NCBI GenBank assembly: GCA_949935685.1
Contig: CATLGN010000137.1
Coordinates: 1-5,566 of the forward strand
DNA length: 5,566 nt
From: an uncultured Lachnospiraceae bacterium
Lineage (GTDB): Bacteria > Bacillota > Clostridia > Lachnospirales > Lachnospiraceae
Reading direction: 5' to 3'
Positions within the stretch are counted from its first letter, which is position 1, and every line of letters starts with the position of its first letter. Made by a program: the position numbers and the translations under genes. The notes beneath the pieces were generated by a model. The model saw only the letters and a program-made list of their open reading frames with translations. It made no database searches and had not been told where the DNA came from. Shown here one piece after another: positions 1 through 5,566 of the stretch.

Positions 1-576
1 TGTCATTATGGAATACATGGGAAGAATCCAACTCCTGCTTAAAAACCCGATCAGCAGATACAATACCAGATTATACATCATCACAAATGTGCCAACCGTT
101 ATGCCGATTTTTTTTGCAAAGATAACGGCCATAACCTCTATCCCGTCGATCGCTCCGCCAAACCGGATCGTCAGCCCGCTTCCAACCCCCGAAATCAATC
201 CGCCAAAGACACTGCACAGCAGCAGATCCGTCCCCGCAATCGGAGAGCTGAGCGCAACATCCACAGGCAGTACATTGGTGATCAGAAACGCACCCAGTGA
301 ATAAAAACAGACCGCATAGACGGAATATATGGTAAACAGCGCGCCCTGTTTCTGAAACCCGAAAATAAAAAGCGGCAGATTCAGCAAAATCAGAAATACC
401 GACAGGTTCAGATAGTCCGGCGTAATCTGACAGAGCATCATCGAAGTGCCCGAAACGCCGCTGTCATACAGGCTCATCGGGGACAGAAAAACCGTCACCC
501 CAAAAGCGTTGATCAGCCCTGCCACCGCCAACATCAAAAAATGAACGCCTTTTGCACCCTTAAAAAATTGTTTCAA
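1..576 (-). CDS. YitT-family (DUF161) multipass membrane protein, partial (C-terminus outside window)
   Basis: The frame is open for 192 codons from 576 to the left edge. It encodes a hydrophobic protein with about five membrane segments (near residues 11-33, 55-72, 78-100, 115-135 and 162-180). The family pattern is clear: an early FLSP...LYDSGVSGTS loop (about residues 30-45), then a glycine-rich GSGLTIRFGG stretch followed by AIDGIEVMA (about 132-150), and a TVGTFVMMYN segment (about 160-169). YitT-family proteins usually have about 280-300 residues and end in a small soluble DUF2179 domain, so roughly 90-100 residues, including that domain, should lie beyond position 1. The start is TTG at 574-576: the purine-rich AAGGGAGGGG site sits directly upstream, and the codon overlaps the MATE stop as TTGA. 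The first internal ATG (residue 15) has no comparable ribosome site and would cut into helix 1. Function in this family is largely unknown; a transport or membrane role is inferred. The motif reads IDGIE instead of the commoner STGGTD, which suggests a distinct subfamily. Confidence 0.88.
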   Translation of the reverse strand, partial: MKQFFKGAKGVHFLMLAVAGLINAFGVTVFLSPMSLYDSGVSGTSMMLCQITPDYLNLSVFLILLNLPLFIFGFQKQGALFTIYSVYAVCFYSLGAFLITNVLPVDVALSSPIAGTDLLLCSVFGGLISGVGSGLTIRFGGAIDGIEVMAVIFAKKIGITVGTFVMMYNLVLYLLIGFLSRSWILPMYSIMT

Positions 577-1916
577 ATAACCCCTCCCTTTTCTGTTCGT
601 TTCCGTTTTACGATATACCCGATTCCGACCATATCAGCCAACAGCCATCCCGCAGGAATTGCCCACCAGATCCCCCGGACGCCGATAACCGGCAGCGGCG
701 CAAGACAATACGCCAGCAATACCCGCGTCCCAAGTGAAATTACTGTGAGAATCAGCGACATCTCCGGCCGGTTAATGCCGCGATAATAGCCATACAATAA
801 AAACAATATGCCGATTCCGCAATAAAATGCCCCTTCAATCCGCAGATAGGACGCTCCCGTACCGATAATTCCCGCGGAAGGATTTTTGACAAAGAGCATA
901 ATCAGCGGCTTTGCGCAGACAAACACAATCACAGAAATCATGATGCAAAACAGCATGGAAATCCGCACCGCCTCTTTCATCCCCTGCCGCACCCGGTCTT
1001 TTTTCCCCGCGCCATAATTCTGGGATATAAAAAGCGAAAACGCATTGCCGAACTCCTGCGCCGGCATATATGCCAGCGTGTCGATCTTTACGCCGGCTGC
1101 AAACGCCGCCATCACCACAGCGCCAAAGCTGTTTACCAATCCCTGCACCATCAGAATACCAAAATTCATAACGGACTGCTGTACGGAAGCCGTCAGGGAA
1201 AAGTGAAGCACTTCCAGCACGGCGCCCCCGGAAAACCGCAGCGCCGAACGCACCGGGCGCAGCCCCGGCTCCCGAAACCAGGTATACAACGCGATCCCCA
1301 CACCGGAAACGGCCTGTGATATAACCGTGGCCAGCGCTGCGCCCCGGACGCCCCATCCATATTCCGCTACAAACAGCAGATCAAGCCCCACATTCAGCAA
1401 TGCCGTGCTGCCGAGAAAACAAAGCGGCACGACCGAATTGCCCACGGCCCGCAGCAGATAGGCAAAATAATTGTAGAGAAATACAAAAAACAGCCCCATA
1501 TACACCGTTCCCGTATATTCCTCCATCATCGGCATCAGTCCGTCCGGAATCTGTAAAAGGCGAAGGATTCCCTGCGAAAAACAGACAACCGCCCCATTCA
1601 GCAGTACGGCCGTTCCTCCGATCAGACAAAAGGCAATACACATACTGTTCTGCATTCTGTCCATATCTTTCTTTCCGAAGTAATACGAAAATGCAGCCCC
1701 GCTTCCCATACAAAGTCCGATAATCACAGAGGTCAGAAACGTCATCAGCGTATACGCGGAGCCTACCGCAGCCAGCGCCTCCTCCCCAAGTACGCGGCCT
1801 ACAATCAGCGTGTCCGCAATATTATAAACCTGCTGCAGCATATTGCCCAAAATCATCGGGCCGGCAAAAAGCAGCAGCGCTTTGGCTACATTTCCTTCCG
1901 TCAGATTCCGTTTCAT
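573..1916 (-). CDS. MATE-family multidrug/Na+ (or H+) antiporter
   Basis: This is a 447-residue, 12-helix inner-membrane exporter of the MATE family (DinF/NorM-like), of normal length. Such proteins expel cationic drugs, dyes or metabolites in exchange for Na+ or H+; the substrate here cannot be told. The first repeat opens with FAGPMILGNMLQQVYN (residues 17-32) followed by IADTLIVGRVLG. Asp35 matches the helix-1 acidic residue conserved across the family. The paired loop motifs YYFGKKD (about 78-84) and NYGAGKKD (about 299-306) mark the two six-helix halves. The frame stays open upstream to a TTG at 1970, but the ATG at 1914-1916 is chosen: GGGGAG (1923-1928) lies 6 bases before it, the protein then begins MKRNLTEGNV as is usual for the family, and a promoter sits inside the longer version. 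The stop overlaps the YitT-family start by four bases, so the two form an operon. Confidence 0.93.
   Translation of the reverse strand: MKRNLTEGNVAKALLLFAGPMILGNMLQQVYNIADTLIVGRVLGEEALAAVGSAYTLMTFLTSVIIGLCMGSGAAFSYYFGKKDMDRMQNSMCIAFCLIGGTAVLLNGAVVCFSQGILRLLQIPDGLMPMMEEYTGTVYMGLFFVFLYNYFAYLLRAVGNSVVPLCFLGSTALLNVGLDLLFVAEYGWGVRGAALATVISQAVSGVGIALYTWFREPGLRPVRSALRFSGGAVLEVLHFSLTASVQQSVMNFGILMVQGLVNSFGAVVMAAFAAGVKIDTLAYMPAQEFGNAFSLFISQNYGAGKKDRVRQGMKEAVRISMLFCIMISVIVFVCAKPLIMLFVKNPSAGIIGTGASYLRIEGAFYCGIGILFLLYGYYRGINRPEMSLILTVISLGTRVLLAYCLAPLPVIGVRGIWWAIPAGWLLADMVGIGYIVKRKRTEKGGVI
581..590 (-). promoter_or_regulatory. Shine-Dalgarno site for the YitT-family gene, inside the MATE 3' end
   Basis: The minus strand reads AAGGGAGGGG, then TTAT, then the TTG start at 576. 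The core GGAGG lies 6 bases from the start. This site decides the start, because TTG would otherwise be a weak choice. It is embedded in the last MATE codons (Lys-Gly-Gly), so ribosomes finishing MATE would uncover or reuse it. Confidence 0.75.
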
Positions 1917-1949
1917 CCCTGTCTCCCCATTCAAACCGTCTTTTCCCAT

Positions 1950-1978
1950 ACTATACCAGATTCCGTCCAAAAGCTCAA
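1950..1978 (-). promoter_or_regulatory. Probable sigma-A promoter of the MATE/YitT-family operon
   Basis: The minus strand shows TTGAGC (1973-1978), a 17-base spacer, then TATAGT (1950-1955). TGG directly before the -10 gives an extended -10 element. Transcription should begin near 1943, leaving a leader of about 28 bases that holds the GGGGAG ribosome site. Because the promoter overlaps the upstream extension of the frame, the MATE protein must start at 1916 rather than 1970 if it is used. Confidence 0.65.
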
Positions 1979-1996
1979 TTGAAAAAGGGATACTAT

Positions 1997-2032
1997 AAAA
2001 TCAGGGCGGCGCCCGTTTTACGGACGCCGCCC
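1997..2032 (-). terminator. Rho-independent terminator of the 5'-nucleotidase gene
   Basis: On the minus strand GGGCGGCGTCCG (2032-2021) pairs with CGGGCGCCGCCC (2015-2004) around the loop TAAAA. This gives a 12-bp GC-rich stem with one G-U pair. Read on the plus strand that pair would be an A-C mismatch, so the hairpin suits minus-strand RNA. It is followed by TGATTTTATAG, a modest and broken U tract. It begins 16 bases after the nucleotidase stop and ends before the MATE promoter, separating the two units. Confidence 0.8.
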
Positions 2033-2048
2033 ACGCGGAAACAAAACG

Positions 2049-3689
2049 CTATTTTATCGTAATATTGTTTTTGGGAACCGCATAAGAATCCCCGATCACA
2101 CCGCCCAGAGAATCCACATAGGAGATCAGACCTTCCGCGTCGATCACGCCGGTGTCAATCACTTCCTCTGCCTGCGTAAATACATAATAGGTATCGCCGC
2201 CGTCCGCCATAAAATTATTGACTGCGATATAGTAGCTGTCTGTCAGGCTGAACGCCCTGTCGCCTACCGTTTCGATCGTTACCCGGCTGCCCGGCGCTGC
2301 GGGCGCATAGTAGGTCGAATCGGGGTACTGCATACCATTTACATAAGGAACGGTCGTATCAACCGTAAACACGATGCCCGATACCTGCGGGAATCCGCCC
2401 AAAGCCGAAGGCGCTGCGCTGCAGGATGCTTCCAGCGCTTCCAGAAGCTGCGCGCCTGTCACCCTGACAATGCTGATCGAATTGCCGAACGGGAATACCG
2501 TATACAGTGTATTCATGCTGATCGGACCTGCCGGGATGCTGGCACGGACGCCGCCGCCGTTCTGAATCGCACCGTCCACAGTCACTTCGCTTCCCATATA
2601 CTGCTGCGCCGCATACCGATATGCGTCAGCCGCAAAATCTCCCAGATTGGTTTCCTGCGTCCGCACACCCGGTTCCCGCTCGCCGTTCAGATCAACCGTT
2701 GCGGTTGCAAACAGTCCCGCATAAGCAGCATCCACAATATCCTGATGCGCCGTGACAAATCCGTCCACAGCGGCGTCATGGCCGCCTTTGTATCCCGCAG
2801 CCTTTACGAGAGAAGCCTTTTCCTCTTTACTGTTTTTGTCAATTTCCACCACACCGATATTGGAGAGATAAGAACCTGTGCTTGTAATCAGCGTATCATT
2901 GACAAGCAGACCGCCGTCCAGTTCCGTATGACTGTGACCGTCGATAAACAAATCGATTCCCGTCGTATTGGCCGCCACATCGACCGAACGTCTTCCCAGA
3001 CTCTCATCGTCCACGCCCAGATGTCCAAGACAGATGATATAATCGCAGCCTGCCTCCTTTAAGGCGTCGATCTGCTCCTGCGCGCATGCATACAGTTCCT
3101 GTCCGTCCAGAATCCGAATATCCCTGACATTTTTCGGGCTTGCCTTTGTCTGTGCTTCCGCCGTATCCAGCCCAAACACACCCACTTTCATGCCCTGAAA
3201 ATCAAAGATTTTATGCGCTTCGAAATACGGTTCCTCCGAATCCCTGTGCAGAATATTGGCATCCAGAATCGGGAAGTCCGCCAGCGCCGCCATAATCTGC
3301 AGCTCATCGAAGCCATAGTCAAATTCATGATTGCCCAGAGAAACCGCATCGTATCCCGCAGCATTCATAAACAAAACTGCCGAACCGCCGTCAAAATAGC
3401 TTACCAGCGTCGACCCCTGTGAAAAATCTCCCGCATCCAGAAGCAGCACATCGGCGCCCCTGGACTCATAATAATTTTTGAGGCTTACCACCGCCGATAT
3501 GCCGAGCTGTTCTCCCTCGACGGCATTGTAATGTCCGTGCATATCATTCGTATGCACCACAACCAGTTCGCCCTCCATCGGCCTCTCTGCGGCCTTTGCC
3601 GTGCTTACCGAAGCCCCGGTAAAACCCGTCCCAAAGAACACGGCAGCCGCCATTGTGACTGCCAGCAGTCGTTTCAACACCTTACCCAT
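2049..3689 (-). CDS. Secreted 5'-nucleotidase / 2',3'-cyclic-nucleotide phosphodiesterase-type metallophosphoesterase
   Basis: This 546-residue exported enzyme of the UshA/5'-nucleotidase family hydrolyses extracellular nucleotides to nucleosides and phosphate; exact specificity (5'-nucleotides, 2',3'-cyclic nucleotides or UDP-sugars) is unresolved. Residues 1-33 form a signal peptide (MGKVLKR, a hydrophobic core, then AKA before AE). The metal-binding N-domain carries HTNDMHGH (46-53; Asp49, His51), DAGDFSQGS (85-93; Asp88), GNHEFDYG (119-126; Asn120, His121, Asp124), GHLG (222-225; His223) and GHSH (251-254; His252, His254). All expected ligands and the His-Asp catalytic pair are present. 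The C-terminal substrate domain shows Arg343 in RTQETNLGD, NGGGVR (377-382), FPFGN (399-403) and NNFMADGGD (491-499). No LPXTG motif or terminal membrane anchor is visible, so the product is probably released or held loosely. The ATG at 3689 follows AGGAGG (3695-3700) by 5 bases. With its own promoter and terminator, the gene is probably monocistronic. Confidence 0.95.
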   Translation of the reverse strand: MGKVLKRLLAVTMAAAVFFGTGFTGASVSTAKAAERPMEGELVVVHTNDMHGHYNAVEGEQLGISAVVSLKNYYESRGADVLLLDAGDFSQGSTLVSYFDGGSAVLFMNAAGYDAVSLGNHEFDYGFDELQIMAALADFPILDANILHRDSEEPYFEAHKIFDFQGMKVGVFGLDTAEAQTKASPKNVRDIRILDGQELYACAQEQIDALKEAGCDYIICLGHLGVDDESLGRRSVDVAANTTGIDLFIDGHSHTELDGGLLVNDTLITSTGSYLSNIGVVEIDKNSKEEKASLVKAAGYKGGHDAAVDGFVTAHQDIVDAAYAGLFATATVDLNGEREPGVRTQETNLGDFAADAYRYAAQQYMGSEVTVDGAIQNGGGVRASIPAGPISMNTLYTVFPFGNSISIVRVTGAQLLEALEASCSAAPSALGGFPQVSGIVFTVDTTVPYVNGMQYPDSTYYAPAAPGSRVTIETVGDRAFSLTDSYYIAVNNFMADGGDTYYVFTQAEEVIDTGVIDAEGLISYVDSLGGVIGDSYAVPKNNITIK

Positions 3690-3736
3690 AAGACCCTCCT
3701 TTTCTTTTGTCAGACCGTTCTTCCTGTTACCATTTT

Positions 3737-3765
3737 ATCTTACGTTCCCGGCGCAGACGTGTCAA
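3737..3765 (-). promoter_or_regulatory. Probable sigma-A promoter of the 5'-nucleotidase gene
   Basis: The minus strand has a perfect TTGACA (3760-3765), a 17-base spacer and TAAGAT (3737-3742), four of six matches to the -10 consensus. Transcription would start near 3730, about 40 bases before the ATG. The -35 lies only 6 bases beyond the stop codon of the NSS gene, and no terminator hairpin is visible in the 82-base gap, so read-through from the symporter gene is also possible. Confidence 0.7.
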
Positions 3766-3771
3766 GAAATT

Positions 3772-5166
3772 TCACAGTACAATCCACCCCAAAACGCCGG
3801 CAATCGAACTCGCCAGAATGATCGCAATGCAAACCGGCGCCAGATATTTCAGAAAGAAACAATACATTTTTTTCCGCCGGAATTCCGAAGACAGTTCCAC
3901 CTCTTTTACAATCCGTCCGATGCCTGCAACCCGCACAATCAAAATACAGGTGCAAAAAGCGGCAATCGGCATCATAATCGAATTGGTCAGGAAATCAAAA
4001 AAATCAAGCGGCGTCATACCGAGCGGCTGTACAAAATCGAGCACACTGAACCCGAGCGCCGACAGCGAGCCAAACACTGCGATAACAGCTCCCATTAACG
4101 CGCACGCTTTTCCCCGGCCCCAGCCCAGTTGGTCCTCAAAAGTGGAAACGCCGGACTCCGCCAGAGAAACCGCGCTCGTCAGCGCGGCAAGAAAGACGAG
4201 CAGGAAAAACAAAATGCCCGCCGCAGTCCCCAGACCCATACTGTCAAAAACCTTGGGCAGCGTAATAAACATCAGCGACGGCCCCGCCTGCAGGCTTTCC
4301 GGCTCGCCGCCCGAAAACGCAAACACGGCCGGAATGACCATCAGCCCCGCCAGCAGGGCAATACCTGTGTCAAACACCTCGATCTGCACCGTCGATTTCT
4401 CAATATCAACTTCCTGTTTCATATAGGAACCGAATGTATAGAGGATTCCCATGGCAATGGAAAGCGAATAAAACATCTGCCCCATCGCCGCCACAACAGT
4501 CATCCACGAGAAATTTTCAAAATTGGGAATCAGGAAATATTTCACGCCCGCCATCGCGCCCGGCCTGCTCATGGAATAGATGGCGACGACAACCGCCAGA
4601 ATAACCAGAAGCGGCATCATCACCTTGGAAATCAGCTCCACGCCGCGTTTTACGCCGGCAATAATAACAAATACCACAACCGCGCTGAAAATGAGAAACC
4701 ACAGTTCCACATCCGCCCCGGTGGAAATAAACCCGGTAAAATAATCGTCTGCGGCCACAAGGCTTGCATGTTCCCGCAGATACTCAAACAGATATTTTAA
4801 AACCCATCCGCCGATCACACTGTAATAAGGTACGATCAGCATCGGAATCACCGCGTTGATCCAGCCGCCAAACCCAAAAGGCAGGCTCTTTCCAAACGCA
4901 TGAAACGCACCGACCGGGCTTTTCTTCGTCATACGTCCCAGTGCCGTCTCGGACACAATCAGCGTATACCCGAACGTCAGCATAAGAATCAGATACACCA
5001 GCAGAAAGATGCCGCCGCCATATTTTGCCGCCAGATACGGAAAACGCCAGATATTGCCCAATCCCACCGCGGAACCGGCGACGGCCAGAACATACCCGAT
5101 CTTTCCGGAAAAGCTGCTCCGGGAATCCGCCGGATTCTGTGCGCTGGCTACTCGTTTGTTATTCAT
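3772..5166 (-). CDS. NSS-family Na+-coupled amino-acid symporter, 11-helix bacterial type
   Basis: This 464-residue membrane protein belongs to the neurotransmitter:sodium symporter family (LeuT, MhsT, Tyt1), which imports an amino acid together with Na+. Helix 1 holds AGSAVGLGNIWRFP (30-43). By alignment to LeuT, Gly31, Ala33, Val34 and Asn38 are Na+ ligands and Arg41 is the extracellular-gate Arg. Tyr114/Tyr115 in helix 3 is the likely substrate-contacting Tyr. Helix 6 has FYSLSIAMG (232-240) at the unwound substrate site, with Met239 in place of LeuT Phe259. Helix 8 has LAALTS (326-331), with Ala327, Thr330 and Ser331 completing the second Na+ site. The chain ends just after helix 11 (about 437-464), as in Tyt1 and MhsT, so helix 12 is absent by design rather than truncated. 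The substrate is not determinable; aromatic or branched hydrophobic amino acids are typical. The ATG at 5166 is preceded by AAGGAG (5174-5179) with 7 bases of spacing. The next gene downstream is the 5'-nucleotidase, 82 bases away. Confidence 0.95.
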   Translation of the reverse strand: MNNKRVASAQNPADSRSSFSGKIGYVLAVAGSAVGLGNIWRFPYLAAKYGGGIFLLVYLILMLTFGYTLIVSETALGRMTKKSPVGAFHAFGKSLPFGFGGWINAVIPMLIVPYYSVIGGWVLKYLFEYLREHASLVAADDYFTGFISTGADVELWFLIFSAVVVFVIIAGVKRGVELISKVMMPLLVILAVVVAIYSMSRPGAMAGVKYFLIPNFENFSWMTVVAAMGQMFYSLSIAMGILYTFGSYMKQEVDIEKSTVQIEVFDTGIALLAGLMVIPAVFAFSGGEPESLQAGPSLMFITLPKVFDSMGLGTAAGILFFLLVFLAALTSAVSLAESGVSTFEDQLGWGRGKACALMGAVIAVFGSLSALGFSVLDFVQPLGMTPLDFFDFLTNSIMMPIAAFCTCILIVRVAGIGRIVKEVELSSEFRRKKMYCFFLKYLAPVCIAIILASSIAGVLGWIVL

Positions 5167-5223
5167 TGTCCCTCTCCTTATTGTACATCTGTAACATTAT
5201 CAATTCTTTTTGCATTCCATATC

Positions 5224-5232
5224 AGTATAGCA
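5224..5232 (-). promoter_or_regulatory. Probable extended -10 promoter element of the NSS symporter gene
   Basis: The minus strand reads TGC then TATACT (5224-5229), an extended -10 of the TGn type. At a 17-base distance the -35 position holds only a run of T (5247-5252), so recognition would rely on the extended -10. Transcription would start near 5217, giving a leader of about 50 bases. A weaker alternative, CTGATA and GATAAT with 18 bases between, lies slightly closer to the gene. Confidence 0.45.
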
Positions 5233-5378
5233 CAGTCTTTCCCATAAAAAAACCCCACAAACAAATACGCCGCACGACAAACGCATGATTGAACAGACTG
5301 TGAACATTTACAGACCGAACAGGACAGAAACGGAAAAGTAGTGACAGGATCATGGTATTCCGAAAGAGGCGTACATTC

Positions 5379-5566
5379 CGTCGATGCACCGGGCTGCGGG
5401 CATAAGCGGTTCTAAGCGTTGCGGCAGCAGATGCAGGCGGGCGTGCAATCAGCCTCTATGCGCCGTCCGGGCGCAAGTCGGCCTTTTCCGGACGTCCGTG
5501 TCCGGAAATTGCAGGCTGTGGCGCACCGCCAAGAACCGCTAATACCCTTCGCAAGACGCACCGACG
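5379..5566 (-). ncRNA. Candidate large structured non-coding RNA, family not recognised, 5' part outside window
   Basis: This 188-base stretch has no plausible reading frame but carries nested complementary arms. Outer helix: 5558-5566 with 5379-5387 (9 bp, one G-U). Long helix: 5532-5547 with 5398-5413 (16 positions; 15 pair, one of them G-U, plus one U-U mismatch; core AGCGGTTCT/AGAACCGCT). Next: 5522-5529 with 5416-5423 (7 of 8). Then 5513-5518 with 5450-5455 (6 bp) closes a three-way junction with two hairpins: 5485-5508 (9-bp stem, 6-base loop) and 5459-5475 (6-bp stem, 5-base loop). Both wobble pairs exist only in minus-strand RNA; on the plus strand they are A-C mismatches, so the RNA is assigned to the minus strand. 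The outer helix reaches the window edge, so the RNA should continue to the right. I found no signature of tmRNA, RNase P, SRP RNA, 6S, T-box, or cobalamin, lysine or glycine riboswitches. It may be a known large Firmicutes RNA that I cannot name from memory, or a leader of the NSS gene 213 bases downstream. Positions 5233-5378 in between hold no gene or clear hairpin. Confidence 0.6.

Noticed and set aside
835..1723. Alternative minus- and plus-strand frames inside the MATE gene (835-1356, 1381-1713, 1400-1723)
   Set aside because: They lie entirely within MATE in other frames and show no motif or plausible membrane or soluble fold pattern.
3707..4800. Long plus-strand frames (3707-4426 and 4129-4800) opposite the NSS gene
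   Set aside because: They are antisense shadows of a gene with full NSS motifs. Their translations are rich in Arg, His, Gln and Asn with no domain pattern, and no ribosome sites were noted.
5233..5280. T7 run after GTGGGG on the minus strand, considered as a terminator for the structured RNA
   Set aside because: No stable stem directly precedes the T run; the best nearby pairing is a 5-bp stem (ATGCG/CGTAT) with a 12-base loop, well away from it.
4900..5288. Plus-strand frames over the NSS start and its upstream region (4900-5247, 5009-5194, 5025-5288)
   Set aside because: They are shadows of the NSS coding region that run on into AT-rich non-coding sequence; no ribosome site or domain is seen.
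5293..5327. Repeated ACAG units (5293, 5310, 5319, 5324) upstream of the NSS gene, considered as an operator
   Set aside because: The units are only four bases, irregularly spaced and without dyad symmetry, so they are not distinguishable from chance.
5222..5353. A 43-codon minus-strand frame starting ATG at 5353
   Set aside because: It has only a weak ribosome site, a composition without clear pattern, and contains the probable NSS promoter. It is more likely chance.
5379..5566. Interpretation as a mobile-element end or attachment site because of the inverted repeats
   Set aside because: The repeats are nested with G-U pairs specific to one RNA strand, and no transposase, integrase or target duplication is seen.

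Overview
The window reads as a chromosomal segment from a Gram-positive Clostridia-type bacterium, probably Lachnospiraceae or a close relative. This is inferred from strong purine-rich Shine-Dalgarno sites, short TTGACA/TATAAT-like promoters, roughly balanced base composition, and the style of the MATE, YitT-family and 11-helix NSS proteins. No species-specific marker is present. All recognisable genes lie on the minus strand, so transcription runs from high to low coordinates. No mobile element, CRISPR array or tRNA/rRNA gene was seen.

Layout from right to left, in transcription order. (i) 5379-5566: no protein gene, but a set of nested long-range complementary segments that looks like a large structured RNA read on the minus strand and running off the right edge of the window. 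(ii) 3772-5166: an 11-helix sodium-coupled amino-acid symporter of the NSS family, with a probable extended -10 promoter just upstream. (iii) 2049-3689: a secreted 5'-nucleotidase/2',3'-cyclic phosphodiesterase-type metallophosphoesterase with its own consensus promoter and a strong hairpin terminator. (iv) 573-1916: a MATE-family multidrug/Na+ efflux protein with its own promoter. (v) 1-576: the N-terminal two thirds of a YitT-family membrane protein that starts inside the MATE stop codon (TTGA overlap), so the two are almost certainly one operon and translationally coupled.

The genes do not form an obvious single pathway. The secreted phosphoesterase probably scavenges nucleotides outside the cell, the NSS protein takes up an amino acid with Na+, and MATE plus the YitT-like protein form a separate membrane-transport operon. 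Three separate promoters and one clear terminator support three transcription units plus the RNA. The structured RNA at the right edge is the least explained and most interesting part of the window.
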